A stretch of DNA of 64,000 bases from an uncultured Oscillospiraceae bacterium (GTDB lineage: Bacteria > Bacillota > Clostridia > Oscillospirales > Oscillospiraceae), in contig CAKUGQ010000009.1 in assembly GCA_934654755.1 (NCBI GenBank), positions 11,081-75,080 of the forward strand. The letters are read 5' to 3'. A program made the position numbers and the translations under genes. Positions 55,892 to 64,000 of the stretch are shown here, piece after piece (position 1 is the stretch's first letter; each line of letters opens with the position of its first letter). The notes below the pieces were generated by a model, which saw only the letters and a list, made by a program, of their open reading frames with translations, had not been told where the DNA came from and made no database searches.

Positions 55892-57633
55892 ATACAAAAT
55901 TCTTCCGGGAGCACGGTCTGCTCCGCATTTTCCTGTCCTATTTCAAGCCGCACCGCAGACTGTTTGCAATCGATATGTTCTGTGCACTGCTTGTCGCGGC
56001 GATCGATCTGGCCTTCCCTCTCATCTCGCGCACGTCAATGAAGACTCTGCTGCCGGAGGGGAAGTTCACGCTCTTTTTTGTCATCATGGGCCTGATGGCG
56101 CTGGCATATCTGCTGCGTGCGGGGCTGTACTTCGTTATCACCTACTGGGGGCATACCTTCGGCATCCGTGTCGAGGCGGACATCCGCCGCGACCTGTTTT
56201 GTCGTATGCAGAGCCTCGGCTATGATTTTTACGACAAAAACCGAACCGGACAGCTTATGAGCCGTCTAACCACCGATTTGTTTGAAATTACCGAGCTGGC
56301 GCATCACGGCCCGGAGGATCTGGTCATCTCCGCGCTCACCATCGTCGGCGCGCTGGCAATCATGTTCTCCATCGAATGGCGGCTGGCGCTGGTCGTCTGC
56401 GCGATCCTGCCGGTGGCGGTTGCGGTCGTCGTTTCGCGGCGGCGCAAGCTCAGCGCGGTATCCAAGGGCGTCAAGCAAAAGGTTGCGGGCATCAACGCCG
56501 AAATTGAATCGTCGCTCTCCGGCGCGCGCACGGCCAAGGCCTTTGCCAACGAACACGTCGAGCTGGAGAAGTTCACTGCCGCAAACGACCGTTTCAAGGT
56601 TTCCAAGCGTGCGTTCCATAAGGAAATGGGCATTTTCAACGGCTCCATGGAGTTCTTCCTCTCCGTTTTGTCCGTGGCCGTCATTGCCGCGGGCGGTGCG
56701 CTCATCATGCAGGACAGTCTGGAAATGGTCGATCTTCTGACCTTTACGCTCTATATCGGTTCCTTTACCTCGCCGCTGCGCCGGTTGGTCAATTTTTCCG
56801 AAATGCTTGCAAACGGCTTTGCCGGTCTGGAGCGCTTCGTGGAGCTGATGCGCACGGAGCCGGAGCTGAAGGATGCGCCGGACGCCGAGACGCTGACCGA
56901 CGTGAGGGGCGGCATCGAGGTTCGGGACGTCAGCTTCCGTTACGACGTGGAAAAGGAGGTCCTTGAGCATGTTTCCTTCACCGTCGCGCCCGGCGAGACC
57001 GTCGCGCTCGTCGGTCCCTCCGGCGGCGGAAAGAGCACGCTCTGCCGCCTGATTCCGCGCTTTTACGACGTGACCGGCGGCGCCATCCGCATCGACGGAC
57101 AGGACGTTCGCTCCGTAACGCAGGACTCTCTGCATCACGCCATCGGCGTCGTGCAGCAGGATGTGTTCCTCTTTGCCGATACCATCGGCAACAACATCCG
57201 CTACGGCAAGCCGGACGCGACGATGGACGAGATCGTCGAGGCGGCAAAGCGTGCCGAAATCTACGACGATATCATGCAGATGCCGGACGGCTTCGACACC
57301 TATGTCGGAGAGCGCGGCGCGCTGCTCTCCGGCGGTCAGAAGCAGCGCGTTTCCATTGCGCGCGTGTTTCTCAAGAACCCGCCGATCCTTATTCTTGACG
57401 AGGCGACGAGCGCGCTCGACTCCGTGACCGAGGCGCGTATCCAGAGTGCGCTTGATGCGCTGGCCGTCGGCCGCACCACGGTTATCATTGCCCACCGTCT
57501 GTCCACCATCCGCAGTGCCTCGCGAATTTTCGTCATCGCGGGCGGCGGCATTCTGGAGCAGGGCAGTCATGCCGAGCTGATGAAGCAGGACGGCATTTAC
57601 GCGGGACTTTGCCGGATGCAGAATCTGGAATGA
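55888..57633 (+). CDS. ABC exporter, fused membrane and ATPase domains
   Basis: A 581-residue half-transporter. The six-helix membrane domain occupies residues ~20-310. The ATPase domain has Walker A GPSGGGKST, Q-loop QQDVFLF, signature LLSGGQKQR, Walker B ILILDEATSALD and the switch histidine in IIAHRLSTI. It resembles MsbA/LmrA-type multidrug or lipid exporters and would work as a homodimer. Translationally coupled to the upstream MATE gene. Confidence 0.93.
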   Translation: MNTKFFREHGLLRIFLSYFKPHRRLFAIDMFCALLVAAIDLAFPLISRTSMKTLLPEGKFTLFFVIMGLMALAYLLRAGLYFVITYWGHTFGIRVEADIRRDLFCRMQSLGYDFYDKNRTGQLMSRLTTDLFEITELAHHGPEDLVISALTIVGALAIMFSIEWRLALVVCAILPVAVAVVVSRRRKLSAVSKGVKQKVAGINAEIESSLSGARTAKAFANEHVELEKFTAANDRFKVSKRAFHKEMGIFNGSMEFFLSVLSVAVIAAGGALIMQDSLEMVDLLTFTLYIGSFTSPLRRLVNFSEMLANGFAGLERFVELMRTEPELKDAPDAETLTDVRGGIEVRDVSFRYDVEKEVLEHVSFTVAPGETVALVGPSGGGKSTLCRLIPRFYDVTGGAIRIDGQDVRSVTQDSLHHAIGVVQQDVFLFADTIGNNIRYGKPDATMDEIVEAAKRAEIYDDIMQMPDGFDTYVGERGALLSGGQKQRVSIARVFLKNPPILILDEATSALDSVTEARIQSALDALAVGRTTVIIAHRLSTIRSASRIFVIAGGGILEQGSHAELMKQDGIYAGLCRMQNLE

Positions 57634-57662
57634 ACAGAAACCGGCATATCGGCATATTACTA

Positions 57663-57691
57663 TTGCATATTGCGGCAAAACATGCTACAAT
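57663..57691 (+). promoter_or_regulatory. Promoter of the amino-sugar kinase gene
   Basis: TTGCAT and TACAAT with a 17-bp spacer, 82 nt upstream of the TTG start. Confidence 0.65.
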
Positions 57692-57773
57692 TCGGTTACA
57701 AAATTGCATCTGCACGGCTTCGGCCGCTTTGCATAGAATGGGCAAAAAGAAATATCAGGAAGGATGATCTATT

Positions 57774-58856
57774 TTGCGTCAGAACTGGCACCCGGAGCGC
57801 GCTGCCGCGTACTTCGGGATCGACGGAACGCTCGTCCGCTGCGACAGCTACGGCAGCGGGCATATCAACTCCACCTACCAGATCGAAACGAATCGCGGAG
57901 AGCGCTACATTTTGCAGCGTATCAACAGCCGTGTCTTTACCGACCCGAAAGCGGTCATGGAAAACATCGGCGCCATCACGCAGTATCTGCGTGAGCGCGG
58001 CGATCAGCAGAGCGGTACGCCGTGTTTTATTCCGGACGCGGAGGGGAAATACTATCATATCGACCCGGACGGTGAATACTGGCGCTGCTATCGTTTTACC
58101 GACGGCTTGTGCCTGAATCTGCCGGAATCAGACACCGATCTATATGAAAGCGCCGTCGCCTTCGGACGTTTTCAGGAGCTTTTGCAGGATTTCCCCGCCG
58201 AAACGCTGCACGAAACCATTCCGCTGTTCCATAATACGCCCAACCGCTACCGCCAGCTCCGCGACGCGCTGGAGGCCGACCGCGTCGGCCGTGCAGCGGA
58301 AATTGCCGGCGAGCTGGACTATATCTTCTCCCGCGAGCAGGAGGCAGGAACCATTGTCCGCCTGCTTGACGACGGGGAGCTGCCCCTGCGTGTGACGCAT
58401 AACGACACGAAGCTCAATAATGTACTGCTCGACCGTGTGACGCATAAGGCGCTGTGCGTGCTCGATCTGGACACCGTTATGCCCGGCTCGTCGCTCTATG
58501 ACTATGGCGATTCCGTCCGCTTCGGCGCCGCCACAGCACCGGAGGATGAGGCCGATCTCAGCAAAATGGGCATTGATCTGCACCTGTTCCGCGTCTATAC
58601 TGCGGGGTATCTTGCTGCCTGCCACAGCCTGACCGAGCGCGAGATCGAGCTGCTGCCCCTCGGCGCAAAGACCATCACGCTGGAGCTGGGCATCCGCTTT
58701 TTGACCGACTACCTTGACGGCGACCGCTATTTCCGTGTGGCCTATCCCGAGCACAATCTCGTCCGTGCCCGCGCGCAGCTCAAGCTTGTGCAGGATATGG
58801 AGGCGCACTGGGACGAGATGCGAAAAATCGTTACCGAAGAAGCCGAGAAACGCTGA
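57774..58856 (+). CDS. nahK: N-acetylhexosamine 1-kinase-like phosphotransferase (APH fold)
   Basis: A 360-residue kinase of the aminoglycoside phosphotransferase fold, the same length as bifidobacterial NahK. The N-lobe has YGSGHINSTYQIE and YILQRINSRVFTDPKAVMEN, typical of NahK. The catalytic Brenner motif is VTHNDTKLNNVLLD and the metal site is VLDLDTVMPGS. NahK phosphorylates GalNAc/GlcNAc at C1 in mucin and milk glycan use. The start is TTG with AAGGAT 9 nt upstream, with no better ATG. It is co-transcribed with a ROK protein and lies near nagA. The phosphorylase usually found beside NahK is not present. Confidence 0.75.
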   Translation: MRQNWHPERAAAYFGIDGTLVRCDSYGSGHINSTYQIETNRGERYILQRINSRVFTDPKAVMENIGAITQYLRERGDQQSGTPCFIPDAEGKYYHIDPDGEYWRCYRFTDGLCLNLPESDTDLYESAVAFGRFQELLQDFPAETLHETIPLFHNTPNRYRQLRDALEADRVGRAAEIAGELDYIFSREQEAGTIVRLLDDGELPLRVTHNDTKLNNVLLDRVTHKALCVLDLDTVMPGSSLYDYGDSVRFGAATAPEDEADLSKMGIDLHLFRVYTAGYLAACHSLTEREIELLPLGAKTITLELGIRFLTDYLDGDRYFRVAYPEHNLVRARAQLKLVQDMEAHWDEMRKIVTEEAEKR

Positions 58857-58866
58857 GGAGGTTCCC

Positions 58867-60246
58867 ATGAACTATTTAGGCATTGACTACCGCATCGGCA
58901 AGCTGCCGCCCCTGGATCCCGACTTTATTCCCTTCGGTGTCTGGCTGGACGCCTATGAAAAGGGTGCGCAAAAGCCGCTGGCTATCGCCATTGAGCGCGA
59001 TCAGGGCCGTATCTCCGTGCATCACACCAGGATCCACGGCACGCCCGAGCTGGCCGAGGCGGATTATCGCTTTGTTGAGCGCTATGTGAAGTTTTTGCTC
59101 TGGTCCGTCGGCGGCTGGCGTATCACGCTCTGCGGCGACAGCACTCTGGCGACGCGGCTGCAAAGTGCCTACACCCTCCGGGGCGAGCGGAAGTTCGACG
59201 TGCAGTTCATGCAGGACGTCTATGAGCGGCCTTTTGAGGTGATCGACTGTACCGAAGCGGAGTTTCCGAAGGCAAACGAGGCCTCTGTGCCCATCGGCGG
59301 CCATATGGACGGCTGCCGCATCGGCTTTGACGCCGGCGGCTCCGACCGTAAGGTCAGCGCCGTGATCGACGGGAAAGTCGTCTATTCCGAGGAAGTCGTC
59401 TGGCATCCCAAGACGGAGTCTGACCCGCAGTACCATTTTGACGGCATTGTCTCGGCCTTCCGCACCGCTGCGTCCAAGATGCCCCGTGTGGACGGTATCG
59501 GCGTGTCCTCGGCCGGCGTTTTCATCGGCAACAGCCCGATGGTCAGCGCTCTGTTTATCAAGGTACCGCGCGAGAAGCGCGAGCTGGTCAAGTCGATCTA
59601 TGACCGCGCCGCACTGGAGATCGGCGATGTGCCTATCGTTGTGGCCAACGACGGCGACGTTACCGCGCTGGCAGGCTCTATGGGTCTGGAATGCGGCTGC
59701 GTTATGGGGATGGCCATGGGCACGAGTGAGGCCGTCGGCTATGTTGACCGTGACCGCAATGTGCTCGGCTGGCTTAACGAGCTGGCCTTTGCACCGGTTG
59801 ATCTGTTTGAGCGCGCAATGGCGGATGAATGGTCCACCGATATCGGCGTCGGCTGCAAGTATTTCTCGCAGGACGCCGTCATCAAGCTCGCGCCCCGCGC
59901 GGGCATCGACCTTGACCCGTCGCTCACCCCGGCCGAGAAGCTCAGCGCCGTGCAGGCGCTTATGGCGCAGGGAGATGCACGCGCAAGAACGATCTTTGAA
60001 TCCATCGGCGTATACCTTGCGCATACGCTGCCGCTGTACTGCCGCTTCTATGATGTCCGTCACCTGATTGTGCTGGGGCGCGTGATGTCCGGCGAGGGCG
60101 GAAATGTGATTCTCGATACCTGTCTGGAGGTTCTGCGCGAGGAGTATCCCGCACTGGCACAGTCCGTGTGCGTTATGCTGCCGGACGAAAAGACGCGCCG
60201 CGTCGGCCAGTCCGTCGCCGCCGCCAGCCTGCCCGTTGTAAAATAA
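58867..60246 (+). CDS. ROK-family protein with N-terminal extension
   Basis: A 459-residue protein. Residues ~155-440 form a ROK-type sugar kinase fold with phosphate-1 motif GFDAGGSDRKVSAV, GVSSAGVF, VVANDGDVTALAG and GMAMGTSEAVGYVD. The ROK zinc-binding Cys motif (CxCGxxGCxE) is missing, and there is no DNA-binding N-terminus. The first ~150 residues are a separate region (IDYRIGKLPPLDPDFIPFGV) that I do not recognise. Placement 10 nt after the NahK-like gene and upstream of nagA suggests an amino-sugar substrate, but kinase activity is uncertain. Confidence 0.75.
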   Translation: MNYLGIDYRIGKLPPLDPDFIPFGVWLDAYEKGAQKPLAIAIERDQGRISVHHTRIHGTPELAEADYRFVERYVKFLLWSVGGWRITLCGDSTLATRLQSAYTLRGERKFDVQFMQDVYERPFEVIDCTEAEFPKANEASVPIGGHMDGCRIGFDAGGSDRKVSAVIDGKVVYSEEVVWHPKTESDPQYHFDGIVSAFRTAASKMPRVDGIGVSSAGVFIGNSPMVSALFIKVPREKRELVKSIYDRAALEIGDVPIVVANDGDVTALAGSMGLECGCVMGMAMGTSEAVGYVDRDRNVLGWLNELAFAPVDLFERAMADEWSTDIGVGCKYFSQDAVIKLAPRAGIDLDPSLTPAEKLSAVQALMAQGDARARTIFESIGVYLAHTLPLYCRFYDVRHLIVLGRVMSGEGGNVILDTCLEVLREEYPALAQSVCVMLPDEKTRRVGQSVAAASLPVVK

Positions 60247-60305
60247 TCCTGCCGCAGGGCGGCGGAGAAGGGCTTCCCCTGCGTGCAGGGGAGGGTATTT
60301 TCCTT

Positions 60306-60566
60306 GAGATTGCCACGGGCGGCTCGGCCGCCCTCGCAATGACAATATGTGCAGGCGCTGCTGTGAGAAGGGCGCCTGCTTTGCAGGTCATTGCGCGGAG
60401 CGACGCGACGCAGCGTTTCCGCCCCCGTGTCATTGCGAGGAGGGCGCAGCCCGACGCGGCAATCTGATACAAGGTCCTACAGGAGATTGCCACGGCTTGC
60501 CGACGCAAGTCTCGCAATGACATATCGGCAACTTGCCGCGACCTGCTGACGCAGATCTCGCAATGG
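60306..60566. repeat. TGTCATTGCGAG palindromic repeats
   Basis: Three or more units, several degenerate, between the ROK gene and nagA. 60247-60605 holds nothing else. They separate two genes of one pathway on the same strand. Confidence 0.88.
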
Positions 60567-60605
60567 CGAGCCCGTCGTTTTTTCAACCATTGCCAAGGAG
60601 AGCTT

Positions 60606-61730
60606 ATGATTTTCAAAAATGCAATGATCTATTCCGAGCGCTTCGTCTTTGAGCCGGGGTGCTTTGCCGTGGAAAACGGTGTGTTTACCGGGATATTCTG
60701 CACGGAGTCACCCGATGCGGTCGATCTCGGCGGCGCCTACGTCATTCCCGGCCTGATCGACGTCCATTCGCACGGCAATTCCGGTGCGGATTTTTCGGAT
60801 GCGGACGATGACGGCCTTCGCAAAATGGCGCGTTACTATGCTGAAAACGGCATCACATCCTTCGCGCCTGCGTCCATGACGCTGCCGTATGAGACGCTGT
60901 CACGCGCCTTTGCCACGGCGCGGCGGCTGGCAGATGCACAGCCGGAGGGCTGTGCGGTGCTGCGCGGTATTCAGATGGAGGGGCCGTTCTTTTCCGAGAA
61001 GAAAAAGGGCGCGCAGAACGGCGCGTATCTGCGCGAGCCGGACTTCGATGCGTTTCGGCGCCTGTATGACGAGTGCGGCGGGCTTGTGCGTATCGTCGAC
61101 GTGGCCCCGGAGCTGCCCGGTGCGATCGAGTTCATCTGCGAAGCCGGCCGCCTGTGTACCGTTTCCGTTGCTCACACCGACGCGGACTACGATGCTGCCC
61201 GCGCTGCCTTTGACGCCGGTGCGACCCACCTGACCCATCTGTACAACGCCATGCCCGGCATCCATCACCGCAAGCCGGGTGTGATTCCCGCCGCTGCGGA
61301 GAACGAGCGCGTCAGCGCCGAGCTGATCTGCGACGGGCAGCATGTCCATCCCGCGGCCGTGCGTTTTGCTTTCCGCGTGTTCGGCGCGGCGCGTATGGTT
61401 CTGATTTCCGACTCGCTGCGCTGCTGCGGAATGCCGGACGGCGAATATGAGCTGGGCGGCCAGCAGGTATTCCTGAAGGGCGGCGTTGCACGTCTGGAGG
61501 ATGGCACCATTGCGGGCTCCGCTACGAATGTCTATGACTGTATGCGCCTTGCCGTGCGTTTTGGTATCCCGCGCGAGGATGCGATCCGTGCCGCGACCTA
61601 TAATCCCGCGCGGCAGCTCGGCGTGCTCGATACCGTCGGCAGCATAGCCGCCGGAAAGCGTGCGGATTTTGTTGTCTGCGACGCGGATTTGAACCGCAAG
61701 GCGGTTTACCTTGCCGGAAAGACCATCTGA
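60606..61730 (+). CDS. nagA: N-acetylglucosamine-6-phosphate deacetylase
   Basis: Hydrolyses GlcNAc-6-phosphate to glucosamine-6-phosphate and acetate. 374 residues, amidohydrolase superfamily. The metal-binding HSHG is at 54-57, the glutamate in IQMEGPFF, then VSVAHTDADYDAA and LTHLYNAMPGIHHRKPGVI, with the catalytic aspartate in LISDSLRC. GPFFSEKKKGAQN is characteristic of NagA. It links amino-sugar salvage to glycolysis. No nagB in the window. Confidence 0.94.
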   Translation: MIFKNAMIYSERFVFEPGCFAVENGVFTGIFCTESPDAVDLGGAYVIPGLIDVHSHGNSGADFSDADDDGLRKMARYYAENGITSFAPASMTLPYETLSRAFATARRLADAQPEGCAVLRGIQMEGPFFSEKKKGAQNGAYLREPDFDAFRRLYDECGGLVRIVDVAPELPGAIEFICEAGRLCTVSVAHTDADYDAARAAFDAGATHLTHLYNAMPGIHHRKPGVIPAAAENERVSAELICDGQHVHPAAVRFAFRVFGAARMVLISDSLRCCGMPDGEYELGGQQVFLKGGVARLEDGTIAGSATNVYDCMRLAVRFGIPREDAIRAATYNPARQLGVLDTVGSIAAGKRADFVVCDADLNRKAVYLAGKTI

Positions 61731-61736
61731 AATGTG

Positions 61737-61945
61737 CTTCAGCTTGCCACGGGCAGCAAACCCGCCCGTGGCAAGCTGTTTCTATGTCATTGCGAGACTT
61801 GCGTCGGCAAGTCGTGACAATATCGTGCAGCTCTCTGCGTTGGATTGCCACGTCGCTTCGCTCCTCGCAATGACAGGCAAACAGGCTGCGCTCTCCTCGC
61901 AATGACACAGGGAACGGGTATGCAGCATCGCCTTCTGCAATGACA
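61737..61945. repeat. TGTCATTGCGAG palindromic repeats
   Basis: One full unit with an ACTTGCGTCGGCAAGT hairpin and several 3' half units, downstream of nagA. 61731-62011 has no gene. Confidence 0.88.
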
Positions 61946-62011
61946 TGGGGGTGCTTTTCGCCTGAGGGAAGCGTGCCCGCCGCATGGCGGCACATTTTTT
62001 CTGCACCGCAC

Positions 62012-62040
62012 TTGACAAAACGGTTCTTATACGATATAAT
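62012..62040 (+). promoter_or_regulatory. Perfect consensus promoter
   Basis: TTGACA and TATAAT with a 17-bp spacer. The leader is ~125 nt and contains a GCCGGAC/GTCCGGC hairpin (about 62123-62140). Confidence 0.85.
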
Positions 62041-62170
62041 AAATCACATGATGCAGAATGCGTGTTTCAAAACACATATTCTCATTCAAAGAACCGGAAT
62101 ATCAGAAAAACCGGGATTTGTGCCGGACTGCCTCGGCGTCCGGCGCGGGTATATGGTGAGGAGTGAGGGT

Positions 62171-62341
62171 GTGAATACAAACGTCAGATTATTGCTCGCG
62201 GCGGGTATCCTGTTGCTGCTTGCGGGCGGTGTGTTTGTCTGTCTGAGACAGTGGCTTTGCGCGGCGCTGTCCGGCGCGGGGGCGCTGGGCTGCATGACCG
62301 GCGCGAAGGCCTTTCATAACGGAGAGGATAAAGCACGGTGA
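62171..62341 (+). CDS. Small single-helix membrane protein
   Basis: About 56 residues from the GTG behind GAGGAGTGAGG. One hydrophobic helix (RLLLAAGILLLLAGGVFVCL) is followed by a second short apolar stretch (CAALSGAGALGCMTGAKAF) and a charged tail. It overlaps the next gene by 4 nt. An ATG at 62154 is an alternative start. Unknown function. The strong promoter and coupling to an APH-fold kinase support it as a real gene. Confidence 0.55.
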   Translation: MNTNVRLLLAAGILLLLAGGVFVCLRQWLCAALSGAGALGCMTGAKAFHNGEDKAR

Positions 62342-63375
62342 GGCTGCAGAGTGATGCGGCGCTTCCGACGCTCGAACGGCTTTTGCGGGAGAAATACGGA
62401 CTGCGCCTCGAACGGACGGAAAAGTCCTCTGCAGGCGCCGGCTCCGACACATGGTTTCTTAGTTGTGCGGAGGGAAAATTCGTCCTGAAATTTCCGGCAA
62501 GCAGTGAGATCAACCATCCGGAATCGGAGCTGTGTGCGTTTTTGCGCGAAAACGGCATCCCTGCCTGTGATTTTGTGAAAAACCGGGCCGGTCGCTGTGT
62601 TTCCGTGGACAGCTCCGGGCGGGTGTTCACGCTCCAGCGGCATTTGTCCGGGCGAACATTGGAATGGAATTCGGCTCCGGAAACGATCTTACTGGAATCT
62701 GCGGAGTTGTTGGGCAGGATCCATTCCGTGCTGCGGAACTATCCCGCTCTGCCGGAGGGAATCGGCGCAGGATTCTTCGCCCACATGACGCCGCAGCGTG
62801 CGCTGGCTTCTTACCAAGGCTCTTTGGCCACCGCTATTCGGCAGGGCGATTCGGAAATTGCGGATGAGTTGGAGTGGCGCATCGGCCTGATGGAACGGTT
62901 CCCGGCGTGGAAATTTGACTTGAACAGGCTGACGCGCTGCAATACACACGGGGACTATTTTATCAGTCAGTTTCTCTGCAAGGACGGGCATCTGACCGCC
63001 GTGATCGACTGGACGACGGCCTGCGTCCACCCGGTCATCTGGGAGATTATGCGCTCGTTTGTCTACGGTGCGCCCTGCTGTGCAAACGGCGAGATCGACA
63101 CGCAGCTTTTGAAACGCTATATTGCCGCATACCGCCGTTATGGAACGCTGAATGCGTATGACCGCGAAAATATAGATATCTCGTTCTGCCAGTCGATCAC
63201 ATCACGGGCGGTGATTTCCGAGAGCTTGCGCTTTTTGAAAAACGGCAGAGCCTTTTTTCGCTCTCAATATAGGATTGGATGCGATAGCAAACCTGCAAAC
63301 CATTCGCTCGCCAAAACAAGAACAAACAAAATGGCTTTGGTATCTGCTATCATTTTGCTATCAAACGGGAAATGA
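62338..63375 (+). CDS. APH-fold phosphotransferase with atypical C-terminus
   Basis: A 345-residue protein. The N-lobe (SSAGAGSDTWFLSCAEGKFV, LKFPASSEINHPESELCAF) and the catalytic NTHGDYFISQFL with metal site VIDWTTACVHP show an aminoglycoside-phosphotransferase/homoserine-kinase-II-like fold. The substrate is unknown. The start is GTG overlapping the previous stop. After about residue 310 the sequence (CDSKPANHSLAKTRTNKMAL) is unlike the family, and base composition turns AT-rich near 63265, so the natural 3' end has probably been replaced by foreign DNA. Confidence 0.72.
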   Translation: MRLQSDAALPTLERLLREKYGLRLERTEKSSAGAGSDTWFLSCAEGKFVLKFPASSEINHPESELCAFLRENGIPACDFVKNRAGRCVSVDSSGRVFTLQRHLSGRTLEWNSAPETILLESAELLGRIHSVLRNYPALPEGIGAGFFAHMTPQRALASYQGSLATAIRQGDSEIADELEWRIGLMERFPAWKFDLNRLTRCNTHGDYFISQFLCKDGHLTAVIDWTTACVHPVIWEIMRSFVYGAPCCANGEIDTQLLKRYIAAYRRYGTLNAYDRENIDISFCQSITSRAVISESLRFLKNGRAFFRSQYRIGCDSKPANHSLAKTRTNKMALVSAIILLSNGK

Positions 63376-63573
63376 GATTTTCAAAAAGCGCGTGTTTTCA
63401 AGGCTTTTCAGCCCATCATATTCACTTTTTTCTCATTCCCACTCGCTCCCCAAAACCATAACCTAAACGATTTTGTATAGATGGTTTAGTTCCGATTATC
63501 GGGATTACTTAGATTATCCAAGAATTACGATGTATCATAATTCCTGTTGTCATTGTGTTGTCAGGCAGAGGTG
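63376..63573. other. AT-rich region without a supported gene
   Basis: Low-GC sequence with no convincing gene, promoter or repeat of the local families. It begins inside the 3' end of the APH gene and continues to the HxlR gene. It may be the edge of another inserted segment. Confidence 0.5.
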
Positions 63574-63915
63574 CTATCTGGTCGTGATACTGCTTTTATA
63601 CCCCTCGCCCCAAGCCTGCATGGAATCCAGAATGGGCTTCAGGCTTTTACCGAGTTCCGTCAGCGAATACTCCACTCTCGGCGGGACTTCGGCGTAAACC
63701 TCACGGTGAACAAGCCCGTTTTCCTCCATCGCCCGGAGCTGGGCGGTCAAAACCTTTTGTGACACATTGCCAACGGACTTTTTCAGCTCCCCGAACCGCT
63801 TCGTTCCCGGCATCAGGTCACGCAGGATCAGCACCTTCCACTTATCCCCGATGAGGGTCAGCGTGGTCTCCACGGGGCAGGCAGGGAGAGCGGCTTTCGC
63901 GGTCATTTCGCTCAT
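63574..63915 (-). CDS. HxlR-family transcriptional regulator
   Basis: A 113-residue winged-helix regulator: CPVETTLTLIGDKWKVLILRDL, KRFGELKKSVGNVSQKVLTAQL and the wing MEENGLVHREVYAEVPPRVEYSL, as in HxlR/YodB regulators that sense electrophiles or oxidants. GGAGG lies 10 nt before the chosen ATG. The cysteine near the N-terminus (PACPVE) matches the sensing cysteine of YodB-like members. A target gene to the right would lie outside the window. Confidence 0.88.
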   Translation of the reverse strand: MSEMTAKAALPACPVETTLTLIGDKWKVLILRDLMPGTKRFGELKKSVGNVSQKVLTAQLRAMEENGLVHREVYAEVPPRVEYSLTELGKSLKPILDSMQAWGEGYKSSITTR

Positions 63916-64000
63916 ATTTGAAACCCTCCATAAAAATTTTTCCAAGCGCCAAATTGCCGGAAAACCCAGTAACGGCGCAATCGTTTCTTTCCGGTAACTA

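Noticed and set aside
68..61945. Short open frames within the repeats, reading like VIARSEATRQS or SLRGAKRRGNL
   Set aside because: These peptides come from the TGTCATTGCGAG repeat itself in various frames and have no start context or family.

Overview
This is a high-GC, low-repeat-density-in-genes chromosome segment from a spore-forming Firmicute, most likely a gut Clostridia of the Oscillospirales type. The evidence is AGGAGG-type ribosome binding sites, near-consensus sigma-A promoters with 17-bp spacers, a SpoIVB sporulation protease, a lipoteichoic-acid-synthase-like protein and a TagO-type wall glycosyltransferase. Palindromic TGTCATTGCGAG repeats fill almost every long intergenic gap. 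No rRNA or CRISPR array is present. The two tRNA genes are Tyr (GTA) and Thr (TGT).

0.4-5.1 kb: a three-subunit molybdenum hydroxylase of the xanthine dehydrogenase type (xdhA-xdhB-xdhC, minus strand) diverges from a MocA-like molybdenum cofactor nucleotidyltransferase. The next gene, uvrB, breaks off after codon 90.

5.1-14.7 kb: an AT-richer, decaying island sits inside uvrB. It carries an XRE regulator with a palindromic operator, two mobile-element-like remnants, a KdpD/KdpE-type two-component pair, an in-frame TrkH-TrkA chimera, a Pit phosphate transporter, a frameshifted Pit accessory gene, a CorC tail fragment and a GC-rich calcium P-type ATPase. Its right end supplies a new promoter and a divergent first ~90 codons, so uvrB reads as full length again. 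A 29-bp core (28 of 29 identical) is present at both boundaries. None of the genome's intergenic repeats lie inside the island.

16-22 kb: deoC, a stand-alone holin/amidase lysis cassette, a TetR regulator with a membrane protein and a DUF2461 protein, and spoIVB.

22-29.7 kb: an ABC importer of the FecCD/BtuCD fold. Its operon also holds an XdhC/CoxI-type molybdenum hydroxylase maturation factor and a methyltransferase, which suggests uptake of a molybdenum-related substrate. A DMT transporter, a methionine-gamma-lyase-like PLP enzyme and an AbrB-type regulator follow.

30-45.6 kb: housekeeping genes pyrG, pckA, secG, prfB, wecB, a tagO-like gene and trpS, an LTA synthase-like protein, a NUDIX hydrolase, the tRNAs and an AEC transporter. 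An exported lipoprotein and a separate structured RNA (35.4-35.6 kb, with its own promoter and terminator) lie among them.

45.7-64 kb: an orphan type IV prepilin opposite an XRE regulator, a MATE transporter, a tightly overlapping shikimate operon (aroB-aroA-aroC-chorismate mutase-aroE/aroK fusion-aroQ), a second MATE gene with an ABC exporter, an amino-sugar salvage group (NahK-like kinase, ROK protein, nagA), an APH-fold kinase whose 3' end looks replaced, and an HxlR regulator.
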